A stretch of 64,000 nt of DNA from DAHUYF01 sp963838385 (GCA_963838385.1 CAWIRE010000009.1:274665-338664), one strand, 5' to 3'. Positions 9,800 through 18,416 are shown, counted from the first letter of the stretch. Program-made: numbers and translations. Notes: generated from the letters alone by a model not told the origin.

Positions 9800-10665
9800 G
9801 TCAGCATGCCTTCCTCGCCGAAGAGGCCGCGCGGCCTGATCAGCAGCACCACCGCCATGATGACGTAGATCACCGCCTCGCTGGCGGCGGGGTAGACCAC
9901 CGTGGTCAGCGCGCCGGCGAGCCCGATCAGCAGGCCGCCGAACAGCGTGCCGGTCAGGCTGCCGACGCCGCCGATGATGATGGCGATGAAGCTCGGCATC
10001 AGCAGGTCATCGCCCATGTTGGGGTTGAGGCCGATCTGCCCGGCGGCGAGCACGCCGCTCAGCCCGGCGAGCAGCGAGCCGACGCCGAAATTGATCGAGC
10101 GCAGCAGGCGCACGTTGACCCCCAGCGCCGAGACGGTCTCCAAATCGAGCGTCCCGGCGCGGATGCGCAGCCCCACCCGCGTATAGCGCAGGAAGGCGAA
10201 GAGGCCGCCCACGGCGACGATGACGATCGCCACCATGAACACCCGGTACCAGGTGATGAAGAACAGCGTCGGGCTCAGCGGCTGCGACAGGGCGGCGGGA
10301 ATGCCGAGCGGCAGCCCGTTGGGTCCCCAGATGTAGCGGCAGGCATCCTGGATGATGAAGGCGAGGCCGAAGGTGAGCAGCAGGCTGTAGACCGGGTCCC
10401 GCCGGTAGACCCGGCGGATCATCAGCCGCTCGATGACGAAGCCCAGCAGGCCCGCGAGCGCCGGCGATATCAGCAGCGCGCCCCAGAAGCCGACGAAGGG
10501 CGTGAGGACGAAGGCGAAATAGCCGCCCAGCGCGAGGAAGTTGCCATGCGCGAAGTTGATGACGTTGCTGAGATTGAGGATCAGCGACAATCCCAGCGCC
10601 ATGAGCACGTAGAAGGCGCCGATGATCAGCCCGTTGGTGACGTTGTAGAGGATCACTTGCAGCAT
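9796..10665 (-). CDS. livH: Branched-chain amino acid-type ABC permease LivH
   Basis: 289-residue permease of the LivH/UrtB type. The N-terminal block NLSNVINFAHGNFLALGGY and the later SALGVNVRLLRSINFGVGS region are diagnostic, and it ends in RPRGLFG. It forms the channel with LivM. A 63-base gap with a strong GC hairpin separates it from the binding-protein gene, whereas the four following genes overlap. This suggests the binding protein is made in excess over the membrane components. Confidence 0.92.
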   Translation of the reverse strand: MLQVILYNVTNGLIIGAFYVLMALGLSLILNLSNVINFAHGNFLALGGYFAFVLTPFVGFWGALLISPALAGLLGFVIERLMIRRVYRRDPVYSLLLTFGLAFIIQDACRYIWGPNGLPLGIPAALSQPLSPTLFFITWYRVFMVAIVIVAVGGLFAFLRYTRVGLRIRAGTLDLETVSALGVNVRLLRSINFGVGSLLAGLSGVLAAGQIGLNPNMGDDLLMPSFIAIIIGGVGSLTGTLFGGLLIGLAGALTTVVYPAASEAVIYVIMAVVLLIRPRGLFGEEGMLT

Positions 10666-10691
10666 CGGCCGCCTCGTCTCCTCGAGCGAAG

Positions 10692-10720
10692 CCGCGGCGG
10701 GCGCGGGTGGCCCGCCGCGG
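10692..10720 (-). promoter_or_regulatory. Intercistronic hairpin between binding-protein gene and livH
   Basis: An 11-bp perfect GC stem (arms 10692-10702 and 10710-10720, 7-base loop) lies in the 63-base gap after the binding-protein stop codon. There is no T tract, so it is not a typical intrinsic terminator. In many importer operons such hairpins protect the 3' end of the binding-protein mRNA and cause differential expression; that role is inferred here. Confidence 0.5.
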
Positions 10721-10728
10721 CGCAGCGA

Positions 10729-11982
10729 TCAGGCGGGATGGCTCATCTTGCAGCCGGTCTCCGCCACCGACCCGGCCGCCTGCTCGCCGGGCACCAACGC
10801 CTTGGTCGTGAACACGTCGTCCGCATTGTCCTTCGGCGGGTGCACCTGGCCGACGAACACGTTGCTCATCAGCTCGTGATCGCCGGCGCGATAGCGCACC
10901 TTGCCCGGCTGCAGCGCCACCTCCGGCGGCAGCTCGAGGTCCTCCATCGCCATCGCCAGCTTGGGCCCGGCCAGCGATTTCGCCCGCTCGGCGGCGAGCC
11001 GCACCGAATGCACGGCGACAAAGCCGAACCAGTTGCGGGCGCTGGGCGTCTTGCCCACCGCCTTGCGGAACGCCGCGACGAACTCCGCCACATGCGGCAC
11101 GCCCGGCTGGTTCCACCACCACTCCATGTCCCACCAGCCGGTCTGCGCGTCCTTCGGCACGCTCTTGATGCTTTCGAGCTCGAACAGGGCGCCGCCCAGC
11201 CCCATGTCCTTTTCCATGCCGAACTGGGTGAACTGCTTCATGCAGTTGACCTGCGCCAGCCCGCCCATGTTGTTGACCAGCACGTTCGGCTGATAGCCCT
11301 TGGCCTTGATCAGCGTCGCCGAGAAATCCGAGGTGTTGATCGGCAGCATGTCGCCGTCATAGGTGCCGCCCGCCTTCTTGAGGTTCCTGATGAAGGCTTC
11401 CTGCAGCGTGTGGCCATAGGCGTAGTCGGGGGTGATGAAGAACCACTTCTTGCCGAACACCTTGACCAGTTCGGGAGTGATCGCCGCGGCGTCCATCGAG
11501 GTGGTGTTGCAGATGCGGAACACGTTCCATTTGCAATCCGTGCCGGTGATCGGATCCGTGTGGCCGCCCGGCACGATCTGGAACACCTTCTTCTCGTTGG
11601 TCACCTGCGACATGGCGTAGGCGATGCCGGAATTGACGTCGCCGAAGATCACGTCCACCTGGTCGCGGTCGATCAGCTTGCGCGTCTTCTGCACGCCGGT
11701 GCCAACGTCGTTGGCGGAATCCTCGACCAGCAGCTCGACCTGCCGGCCCAGGATGCCGCCCTTGCCGTTGATCTCGGCCAGGGCGTATTTGGCGCCGTCG
11801 ACCTCGTCCTGCGCGAATGCCGAATAGATGCCGGTCAGCGGATCGACCATGCCGATCTTCACCGGCGTCTCGCCGCGTGCCGTCAGGATGAACGGAGACG
11901 CGATCTGCAGCGTACCGATGGCGGCGCCGGCCGTCAGGATGGTGCGACGGTCAAGCGCGCCGGACAGCTTTCCAGCCTTCAT
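10729..11982 (-). CDS. Tat-exported ABC transporter substrate-binding protein (periplasmic binding fold type I)
   Basis: 417-residue periplasmic binding protein of the Leu/Ile/Val-amide-urea family, feeding LivHMGF. The N-terminus has a twin-arginine motif (R12R13 in DRRTIL) and a hydrophobic stretch ending in TARGE, so Tat export is likely. The mature part starts KIGMVDPLTGIYSAFAQDEV, a class-typical first strand. I chose ATG 11982 because GGGGAGGATCGC directly precedes it; longer in-frame extensions have no coding character. The tryptophan-rich DMEWWWNQPG segment resembles aliphatic-amide or urea binders more than LivK, so the substrate is uncertain. Confidence 0.85.
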   Translation of the reverse strand: MKAGKLSGALDRRTILTAGAAIGTLQIASPFILTARGETPVKIGMVDPLTGIYSAFAQDEVDGAKYALAEINGKGGILGRQVELLVEDSANDVGTGVQKTRKLIDRDQVDVIFGDVNSGIAYAMSQVTNEKKVFQIVPGGHTDPITGTDCKWNVFRICNTTSMDAAAITPELVKVFGKKWFFITPDYAYGHTLQEAFIRNLKKAGGTYDGDMLPINTSDFSATLIKAKGYQPNVLVNNMGGLAQVNCMKQFTQFGMEKDMGLGGALFELESIKSVPKDAQTGWWDMEWWWNQPGVPHVAEFVAAFRKAVGKTPSARNWFGFVAVHSVRLAAERAKSLAGPKLAMAMEDLELPPEVALQPGKVRYRAGDHELMSNVFVGQVHPPKDNADDVFTTKALVPGEQAAGSVAETGCKMSHPA

Positions 11983-12280
11983 GCGATCCTCCCCGAGGTT
12001 TTCCGCGGCCTTTGACGGCCTTTTGGTTTGTCGCAACAGTCTTCCTGAGCGCCCGCCGCTTGTCGATGCCAAAGTGGTGAATTTCCTGTCATGGTCGCGC
12101 GGGGCTTCCGGCCGGCCGCGGCGGCCGGGCCTTGCCAGCCGCGCCGGCCATGGGCAAAACCTCGCGCGGGGGAGCGGCGGCTCGGCTCGCGCGGCGGAAT
12201 GGCTTTGCCATTTGCCAAGCGAGGCGCCGCCGCCTTCAATGGTGTCACGGGGCGCGGGAAACAGCCGAGGGCGATGCAGC

Positions 12281-13456
12281 ATGAGCGAGAGCGAGGATTT
12301 CGTCGGCACCATGCCGGTCACCGACCGGCACCGCTTCGCCACGGAGCGGCTGGTCGCCTGGATGGGCGAGCATGTCGCGGGCTTCCACGGCCCGCTCGAG
12401 GTCGAGCAGTTCCGCGGCGGGCAATCGAACCCGACCTTCCGTCTCACCGCCGGCGGCAAGCGCTACGTGCTTCGCCGCAAGCCGCCGGGCAAGCTGCTGC
12501 CCTCGGCGCATGCGGTCGATCGCGAATACCGGGTCATCACCGCGCTGCGCGACACCGAGGTGCCGGTGGCGCGCAGCTATGCGCTCTGCACCGATGAAAG
12601 CATCATCGGCACCGCCTTCTACATCATGGACTGTGTCGAGGGGCGCATCTTCTGGGATCCGACCCTGCCGGAACTCGCGCCGCCGCAGCGCCGCGCCGTC
12701 TATGACGCGATGAACGCGGTGATCGCCGCGCTGCACAAGGTCGATTATCGGAAGATCGGGCTCGGTGATTTCGGCAAGCCCGGCAACTACTTCACGCGCC
12801 AGATCGACCGCTGGACCAAGCAGTACCGCGCCTCCGAGACCGAGCGCATCGAGGCGATGGACCGGCTGATCGAGTGGCTGCCGCGCAACGTCCCCGTCGA
12901 CGACGAGACAGCGATCGTCCATGGCGACTACCGCCTCGACAACATGATCTTCCATCCGAGCGAGCCGCGGGTGCTCGCGGTGCTAGACTGGGAGCTGTCG
13001 ACGCTGGGCAACCCGCTCGCCGATTTCTCCTACCACATGATGACCTGGGAGCTGGGGCCCGAAGCCTATCGCGGCCTCGGCGGCAAGGATCTGGCGGCGC
13101 TCGGCATTCCCGGCAAGGAGGAATACCGCGCGCTCTACTGCCGGCGGACCGGGCGCGACGGCATCCCCAATTGGGAGTTCTACATGGCGTACAACATGTT
13201 CCGCCTCGCGGCCATTCTCCAGGGGATCATGGGCCGCGTGGTCGAGGGCACCGCCGCCAATCTCCGCGCGCGCGAGTCCGGCGCCCGCGCCCGCGCGCTC
13301 GCCGAGGCCGGCTGGCGACGGGTCGAGGCGATGACGTTCCGGCGGTTGAGCCCTGTGCCGGGGTGGGCCGCGGCAATGATGATCGGAGTAATCGGTCGAA
13401 TTCTACCGCCGGTCATTACAGTCCGGCGCACCGTTTTACTTTTCAGCAAACAGTAA
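12281..13456 (+). CDS. Phosphotransferase family protein (APH/ACAD10-like)
   Basis: 391-residue aminoglycoside-phosphotransferase-fold kinase. The catalytic loop HGDYRLDN is at 214-221, the metal-binding LDWE at 235-238, and FRGGQSNPTFRL near 44-55 forms the nucleotide-binding start. Relatives are fused or adjacent to acyl-CoA dehydrogenases (ACAD10/11 N-domain) and are thought to phosphorylate hydroxyacyl compounds rather than antibiotics. Here it stands alone, divergent from the ABC transporter. The ATG at 12281 matches the family N-terminus; the open frame extends far upstream without support. Confidence 0.85.
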   Translation: MSESEDFVGTMPVTDRHRFATERLVAWMGEHVAGFHGPLEVEQFRGGQSNPTFRLTAGGKRYVLRRKPPGKLLPSAHAVDREYRVITALRDTEVPVARSYALCTDESIIGTAFYIMDCVEGRIFWDPTLPELAPPQRRAVYDAMNAVIAALHKVDYRKIGLGDFGKPGNYFTRQIDRWTKQYRASETERIEAMDRLIEWLPRNVPVDDETAIVHGDYRLDNMIFHPSEPRVLAVLDWELSTLGNPLADFSYHMMTWELGPEAYRGLGGKDLAALGIPGKEEYRALYCRRTGRDGIPNWEFYMAYNMFRLAAILQGIMGRVVEGTAANLRARESGARARALAEAGWRRVEAMTFRRLSPVPGWAAAMMIGVIGRILPPVITVRRTVLLFSKQ

Positions 13457-13527
13457 TTCCGTAATGACAGCGTCAGGCGCCCGGCCTATAAACGGACGGC
13501 AACGATCTCGCGCAAACGATAGCGCGC

Positions 13528-13944
13528 ATGAGGGGTTTCGGACGCAGCGACATGGCGCGTATCTGCAAGATTGTGGTGGTCGAGGACAATGATGGCGTCC
13601 GTGATCTCCTGCAGGGGCTGTTCGACGAGGAAGGCTACGAGATCGCCGTGGTGTCGAGCGGCGAGGAGATGCGTGGCGCGCTTGCCGCCAAGAGCTTCGA
13701 CGTTGCGGTGATCGATGTCACCCTGCCCGGCGCCGATGACGGTTTCGCGCTGGCGGAGCTGGCGCGGGAGGAAGGCTGCGGCGTCATTCTCGTCACCGGC
13801 GATGTCCGGCATTTCGACCGGCTGCGGGACAGCGGCCATTCCTACCTGCTGAAACCCTTCCGCATCGAGCGGGTGCTCGAGCTGGTGGCCCAGCTCGCCC
13901 GCCAGTCCGACTGCATCATCCGCGAGCGGCACGACCAGGCCTAG
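13528..13944 (+). CDS. Single-domain response regulator (receiver)
   Basis: 138-residue CheY-like receiver with no output domain. The acidic pocket D20 (VVVEDND), phospho-acceptor D63 (VIDVTLPG), switch T90 and K109 (LLKPF) are all present, so it should be phosphorylatable. No histidine kinase is nearby. The start may instead be the ATG at 13552 (MARICKIVVVED); neither has a strong ribosome site. The stop codon TAG is the first part of a double-hairpin repeat that recurs after several genes in this region. Confidence 0.88.
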   Translation: MRGFGRSDMARICKIVVVEDNDGVRDLLQGLFDEEGYEIAVVSSGEEMRGALAAKSFDVAVIDVTLPGADDGFALAELAREEGCGVILVTGDVRHFDRLRDSGHSYLLKPFRIERVLELVAQLARQSDCIIRERHDQA

Positions 13945-14013
13945 GCGAATTCGCGCAGCGAATTCGTCCGAGGCGGCGTCAGCCGTTGCGTCAGCAACGG
14001 CGGGAGCCGCACC
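13941..14013 (+). repeat. Double-hairpin stop-codon repeat, copy A
   Basis: Begins CTAGGCG on the stop codon of the receiver gene. First stem is CGAATTCG twice around CGCAG; the second is GCCGTTGC/GCAACGGC around GTCA, closed by an outer GCGGC/GCCGC pair, ending GGGAGCCGCACC. Same architecture as copies at 14044, 16282, 18155 and 21968. Confidence 0.85.
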
Positions 14014-14043
14014 GATCGAGCTTAGCCTGATTGAGTCCGGACC

Positions 14044-14117
14044 CTAGCACGACGCGCCCAGCGCGTCGTCGCTGGCGGGCGTCAGCGGTTGCTCCTGCAA
14101 CCGCGGGAGCCCGCACC
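14044..14117 (+). repeat. Double-hairpin repeat, copy B
   Basis: Begins CTAGCACGACG. Stem 1 pairs ACGACGCGC with GCGCGTCGT; stem 2 pairs GCGGTTGC with GCAACCGC around TCCT; the outer pair is GCGGGC/GCCCGC. It lies 30 bases after copy A in the same orientation and is the only copy not on a gene's stop codon. The gap between the two copies shows nothing else. Confidence 0.85.
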
Positions 14118-14224
14118 GTGCCTGACAATTCTCCTGCGCCGCGGCGGCTTGCCGCCGGGTTGGCGCCCGCCTAAGCTTCCGGCGTCGATCGCGGGGAGGA
14201 AGATGCGGCGCCCATGCCACCGCT

Positions 14225-14953
14225 GTGCCCGCTCGCAGGCGCATCGCGGCTGCCGGGGATGAGCGGGCAGTCGTGATCAGCTTGGCCGCGATCGAGACGC
14301 TCCGGCGGGTCTATATCGGCGTCCGGCTGGCGTTCTGCACCGCGGCCGGCGCGCTCCTCTTCCTGCTGCTGCCGCATTCGCTGCGTCCGACCGAGCGGCT
14401 GGCGCTGGGCTGGGTGGTGGGCGCCGGCCTCTTCCTGTGCCTGACCGCGCTCATCATCAACGGCGTTCCGCCCGAGATGCTGCGCCGGCGCGCGCGTCAG
14501 CTCGATCCCCGTCGCTGGGTCATTCTGGCGATCATCGTCGCCGCGGCCGCGATCAGCCTCTTCGCCTTGGGATTCACGCTGCAGAAGGAGCCGGACGAGA
14601 CGGCGCTGCGGCTCGCCTCGCGGCTGCTGCTGGCGGGGCTGACGGTGGTGGTGTCGTGGACGCTGACCCACACCACCTTCGCGCTGCACTATGCGCATCA
14701 CTATTACGGCGACGGGCCGGCGCCGGGACCGGAAGACGATCGCGGCGGGCTCGCCTTTCCCGGCAACGAGCTGCCGGATTATTGGGATTTTCTCTATTTC
14801 TCCTTCGTGGTCGGCATGACCTGCCAGGTCTCCGACGTGCAGGTGACGAGCCGCGGCATGCGGCGGCTGACGCTGTTCCACGGCGTGCTCGCCTTCTTCT
14901 TCAACACCGTCATCCTCGCGCTCGCGATCAATCTGCTGGCGAGCTCGCTTTAG
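14225..14953 (+). CDS. DUF1345 family membrane protein
   Basis: 242-residue integral membrane protein with about five hydrophobic helices. The conserved block LHYAHHYY (about 157-164) followed by PDYWDFLYFSFVVGMTCQVSDVQ fragments is characteristic of DUF1345. Function is unknown. The frame opens at GTG 14225; a second GTG at 14273 would give a shorter, more hydrophobic start, and no ribosome site clearly decides between them. It follows two hairpin repeats and precedes a DUF2920 gene. Confidence 0.82.
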   Translation: MPARRRIAAAGDERAVVISLAAIETLRRVYIGVRLAFCTAAGALLFLLLPHSLRPTERLALGWVVGAGLFLCLTALIINGVPPEMLRRRARQLDPRRWVILAIIVAAAAISLFALGFTLQKEPDETALRLASRLLLAGLTVVVSWTLTHTTFALHYAHHYYGDGPAPGPEDDRGGLAFPGNELPDYWDFLYFSFVVGMTCQVSDVQVTSRGMRRLTLFHGVLAFFFNTVILALAINLLASSL

Positions 14954-15130
14954 CCGGTCGATGCTTATCCCTTTGAACCAGTTAAAGCTACGCGACGGAT
15001 TGTGGTCGAGAACGCGGACCAAGGAGACTGCGGCGACGCGAGCTTGGTTAACCGGTTGTTGACGCTGCATCGCTAACCTGTGGCGGCGCCTCGGCCTCCT
15101 GCCGCGGCGGCGCAGCGGGGGGATTGGCCG

Positions 15131-16285
15131 ATGCTGCTGGCGAGCATCGACGCGCCTCATCCGGATATCGAGCTTGGCGTCAAGCGCTCTGCGCTGCGTT
15201 ACCTGGTCTGCGCGCCCGATGCCGGCATCGACCGCGACACCGGCGTTGTGCTCTATGTCGGCGGCTACGGCATGGACCCGTGCAACAGCTATGCCGAAAG
15301 CCTGCTCTCCCATCTCGCCAATCGCTACAATTGCGTCGCCGCCTCGGTGCGCTATTTTGGCGCCAATTTATGGACCTGCGCCCGCCTCGTCCCCTTGCCG
15401 GATTTCTTCGTCAAGCTCACCCAGCACTACGGCATCACCGTCAATGTCACCCGCGGCGTCGACATGTCGCAGCTGCTGCACTCGCTGGGCGAGCTACTGA
15501 AGCACAATGGCGTCAGCGAGCTGCATCCGGAGTGCCGACTGGCCCTCGTCGCGGACGAATACAACGCCATGGGCTTCCTGCCGGCGCTCGACAATCTGCA
15601 GGTCGCGCATCGCCTTCTGAGCGAGCGCCGGCTGAACAAGCGTCGCCTCTTCGTCATCGGCACGTCCTATGGCGGCTACATCGCCGGGATGATGGCGAAA
15701 CTGGCGCCCAACACCTTCCGCATGGTGATCGACAATTCCGGCTTCTCCTCGGCCGAAGACGACCTGCCGGGCGTAATGGGACTGTCGCGAGGCTTTATCG
15801 GCGGGGTGTCGATGAACGGCTACGCGGCCCGCGCCTGGACTGATGATCCGGCCGCGGCAAGTTTCTTCTCGAAGCCCCGGCGGGAGATCCGCTCTTTGCT
15901 CGAGCGGCGTCATGTTTATCCCAACACCGCGCGCATCTACGCCTATCACGCGCCTCGCGACACGGTGGCACCGACCGAGCGCAAGCTGGGGCTGCGCGAA
16001 ACCTATGCCGGCCGCGTCGACTATAAACTCGAGATCATCGATGAGGCCCGGCTGGACGGGCGCGTCTTCAAGACGCCGAAGCACGGCATGGACGCATCGA
16101 TGCGTGGGCTGTTCGAGCTCTCCTACGAACAATACCTCCGCGACGGCGGGGCGCTCGCCGAGGCGACCGATTTCGACCTTGAGCACGCGCTTGTCTTCCG
16201 TTGCAGCGGCGAGGATTACGAGCTGCGCTTTTCCCGAAATGCCGGCGTGCGCGCGGCGCTCGCGGCGGCGCTGGTCCCGGCCTAG
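15131..16285 (+). CDS. DUF2920 family alpha/beta-hydrolase-like protein
   Basis: 384-residue predicted cytoplasmic hydrolase. The early VVLYVGGYGMDPCNSY block, the ADEYNAMGFLPALDN block (141-155), and the nucleophile elbow GTSYGG with S179 match the DUF2920 family. That family was first noted next to flagellin or surface-glycan modification genes in Campylobacter. A candidate acid (PRDTV) and histidine (KHGMD) follow in order. Substrate is unknown. The start chosen is ATG 15131 behind a run of six G residues; GTG 15080 is in frame but gives an atypical N-terminus. The stop codon is part of hairpin repeat C. Confidence 0.75.
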   Translation: MLLASIDAPHPDIELGVKRSALRYLVCAPDAGIDRDTGVVLYVGGYGMDPCNSYAESLLSHLANRYNCVAASVRYFGANLWTCARLVPLPDFFVKLTQHYGITVNVTRGVDMSQLLHSLGELLKHNGVSELHPECRLALVADEYNAMGFLPALDNLQVAHRLLSERRLNKRRLFVIGTSYGGYIAGMMAKLAPNTFRMVIDNSGFSSAEDDLPGVMGLSRGFIGGVSMNGYAARAWTDDPAAASFFSKPRREIRSLLERRHVYPNTARIYAYHAPRDTVAPTERKLGLRETYAGRVDYKLEIIDEARLDGRVFKTPKHGMDASMRGLFELSYEQYLRDGGALAEATDFDLEHALVFRCSGEDYELRFSRNAGVRAALAAALVPA

Positions 16286-16350
16286 CGCGACGCCGCAGGC
16301 GTCGTCGCGGGCGGGCGCCAGCGGTTGGTCTTGCAACCGCGGATAGGGAG
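16282..16350 (+). repeat. Double-hairpin stop-codon repeat, copy C
   Basis: Begins CTAGCGCGACG on the stop codon of the DUF2920 gene. Stem 1 is CGACGCC/GGCGTCG around GCA; stem 2 is GCGGTTG/CAACCGC. The outer closing arm is lost (it ends GGATAGGGAG), so this looks like a degenerate copy. Confidence 0.8.
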
Positions 16351-16528
16351 AAAAGCCGAACGCCGCTTCCTGGCCCTCGCGGCATGCTGCTCGAGATGTT
16401 GTGCCCCCGGTCCACAGGGATAAGCCTCAGCCGGTCCGTTGGACCCAAGCATCGAAAACCCCGCCATTCATGTTTCATCAAGGAATTGAGCACAGTCTTC
16501 GAGTAATCGTTTGCGGTGGGGAAGTAAT

Positions 16529-18172
16529 GTGACTAAAACTTCGCTCAATTTGCATTTGCCGATGCCGGCCCGGCGCGGCGGAATGCTCGCCGGGGCGCCG
16601 GTCGCCTTCGTGTTGGGCCTGCTGCTGACGGCCTGCCAGGGCGCCGGCCCGCCGGACGTGCATGAGCTCGGGCAGAACAGCGACATGGTCATGCGGGTCG
16701 CCGATGACACCGCGGCCGGCGGCGATCTCGGCACCGCCGCCAGCCTTTACCGCCGCGCCGCCGATCTCAGCCCGCAGGATCCGCGGCCGCTGGCGAAGCT
16801 CGGGGCGGTGCTGCTGCAGCTCCATGCCTATACCGAGGCGGCGGCCACCTATCGCGCCGCGCTCAAGATCACGCCCAATCCGATCGAGCCGGAGCTGCAT
16901 CGCGGTCTCGGCGTGGTGCTGCTGGCGCTCGACCAGCCGCAGGCAGCGCTCACCGAGCTCGACGCGGCAGTGGCCAAGGCGCCGGAAGACGCGCGGCTCT
17001 TCAACGCGCTGGGCGTGGCGCACGATCTGCTGGGGCATCACGATTTGGCGCAGCAGGATTACCGCAACGGGCTGCGCCTGGCGCCGGACAATGCCGGCCT
17101 GCGCAACAATTACGCCCTGTCGCTGGCGCTCTCGCACGACTATCCGGCGGCGGTGGCGACGCTCAGCCCGCTGGCCGAGCGCAGCGACGCCTCGCCGCGC
17201 CACCGCCTCAACCTGGCGCTCATCTACGGGCTCGCCGGCGATGACGGGAGAGCGGCGGCGGTCGCCCGCACCACGCTCGACGAGACGGCGGTCGCCAACA
17301 ACCTCGCCTATTACGCGATGCTGCGCGGCATGGACGACAGGGCGCGCGCGAACGCCATCATGGGCGGCCAGAGCCGCGGCCCGGCCGTGGCCGAAGCGCC
17401 CAAATCCGCAACGGCGGCGACGGCCGTGGCCGCAGCGCCGGCGACGCCGGTCAGCGCCGCCACGCTGCCGCCCCCTGTCGCATCGGCGGCGCCGCACCGC
17501 AAGGCGCCGGCGCCGGTGGTTCCGGTGGCTGCGCCCGAGCCCGCGGCAGTATCCGCGACGCCGGCCGTCCCGCCGCCGGCGCCGACCGCGCCGGTCGCCG
17601 ACGCCGCGCCCGGTGCCGCCGCTCCGGCGAAGGCGCCACCGCCCGCGACCGGGCAGCAGGCGACAGCCAAGCCGCCGGCGGCGGCTCCTGCGGCCGCCGC
17701 GACGGTTGCAGCGGAGCCGTGGAAAGCGGCGCCGGCCAAGCAGCAGGCGACGGCCGAGCCGCCGGCGGCCATGCCGGCTCCGGCTCCTGCGGCTCTGCCG
17801 GCGCAGGCTGCCGCCATCGATCCTGCCGCGGGCGCGCCCGCGGCTGCCGGCGCGAAGCCCGCGCCCGAACCGGCGGCGGCACCCGACGCGCAGCCGGCCG
17901 CCGGCGCGCCGGCCACGACCGGCGCCGAGGGTTTCGTGCTGCAGCTCGGCAGCTTCTCGCTCGAGGCCAATGCCCGCCACCTGGCCGAGCATCTCAGCCA
18001 GAAAGGCTACGAGGCCGTGGTGCTCCATCGCCGCGACCGCGACGGCCGCGAATGGTTCGTCGTCCGTGCCGGCGCCTATGCCAGCGCCGATGTCGCCGCG
18101 GCCGCCGCCCGCCACATCCGCGAGGCCGAGCAGGTGCCGGCGGTGGTGGTGCATCTAGCGCGACGCGCATAG
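16529..18172 (+). CDS. TadD-like TPR lipoprotein with C-terminal SPOR domain
   Basis: 547-residue predicted lipoprotein. A basic N-terminus and hydrophobic helix end in the lipobox LLTAC (C36). TPR helices cover roughly 55-280, with the LIYGLAGDDGRAA and AVANNLAYYAMLRG motifs of Tad-pilus TadD proteins. Then comes a proline/alanine linker of about 185 residues, and a SPOR peptidoglycan-binding domain at about 468-547 (FVLQLGSFSLEANA). TadD is needed for Tad pilus assembly; the Tad operon itself is 27 kb away. Start: GTG 16529 after GGGGAAG; ATG 16562 is possible. The final residues ARRA and the stop are encoded by hairpin repeat D. Confidence 0.8.
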   Translation: MTKTSLNLHLPMPARRGGMLAGAPVAFVLGLLLTACQGAGPPDVHELGQNSDMVMRVADDTAAGGDLGTAASLYRRAADLSPQDPRPLAKLGAVLLQLHAYTEAAATYRAALKITPNPIEPELHRGLGVVLLALDQPQAALTELDAAVAKAPEDARLFNALGVAHDLLGHHDLAQQDYRNGLRLAPDNAGLRNNYALSLALSHDYPAAVATLSPLAERSDASPRHRLNLALIYGLAGDDGRAAAVARTTLDETAVANNLAYYAMLRGMDDRARANAIMGGQSRGPAVAEAPKSATAATAVAAAPATPVSAATLPPPVASAAPHRKAPAPVVPVAAPEPAAVSATPAVPPPAPTAPVADAAPGAAAPAKAPPPATGQQATAKPPAAAPAAAATVAAEPWKAAPAKQQATAEPPAAMPAPAPAALPAQAAAIDPAAGAPAAAGAKPAPEPAAAPDAQPAAGAPATTGAEGFVLQLGSFSLEANARHLAEHLSQKGYEAVVLHRRDRDGREWFVVRAGAYASADVAAAAARHIREAEQVPAVVVHLARRA

Positions 18173-18228
18173 CGCGTCGTCGCTGGCGGGCGGCAGCGGT
18201 TGCTCTTGCAACCGCGGAAGCCCGCACG
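18155..18228 (+). repeat. Double-hairpin repeat, copy D, overlapping the preceding gene's 3' end
   Basis: Begins CTAGCGCGACG. Stem 1 CGACGCGC/GCGCGTCG around ATA, stem 2 GCGGTTGC/GCAACCGC around TCTT, outer GCGGGC/GCCCGC. The TPR-SPOR gene reads 14 bases into the repeat and terminates at a TAG in the stem-1 loop region, because the repeat's own CTAG is out of frame. Confidence 0.85.
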
Positions 18229-18252
18229 CTCGCAGGAGAATCACCAACCCCC

Positions 18253-18291
18253 GTGCGGCTCCCGCCGCGGACGAACGCAGGGCGTTCGCCG
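18253..18291 (-). repeat. Truncated inverted copy of the hairpin repeat (copy F)
   Basis: Read on the minus strand, this segment has the stem-1 form CGAACGC/GCGTTCG followed by GTCCGCGGCGGGAGCCGCAC. This matches the start and end of copies A and E but lacks stem 2. It looks like a deletion derivative in the opposite orientation, 24 bases after copy D. Confidence 0.65.
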
Positions 18292-18324
18292 CGGAAACCC
18301 CTTGCACGACGCGGGCCGGGGGGT

Positions 18325-18411
18325 CACATTGGCGTCACGGCTGGGGTGCCGGCGCGTGCCGGCTGAGATCATACCCACGGAACCTGTCTGGGTAATACCA
18401 GCGAAGGGAGC
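18325..18411 (+). promoter_or_regulatory. TPP riboswitch (THI element) controlling thiO
   Basis: Contains the conserved THI-box pieces in order: GGGGTGCC near 18343, GGCTGAGATCATACCC at 18361, GAACCTG, then GGTAATACCAGCGAAGGGAG ending near 18410. Thiamine pyrophosphate binding should repress the following thiO-thiS-thiG-thiE operon. The last conserved segment, GAAGGGAG, is also the only Shine-Dalgarno candidate for thiO, so control is probably at translation initiation. Boundaries are approximate on the 5' side. Confidence 0.92.
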
Positions 18412-18416
18412 CCGCC

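Noticed and set aside
11828..12280. Upstream extension of the phosphotransferase reading frame
   Set aside because: It runs antisense through the signal peptide region of the binding-protein gene and shows no family similarity; the ATG at 12281 matches relatives.
15048..15063. Possible third CtrA box (TTAA, seven bases, TTGAC)
   Set aside because: The second half-site has a mismatch and the position is 68 bases before a gene with no expected CtrA link; too weak to list.
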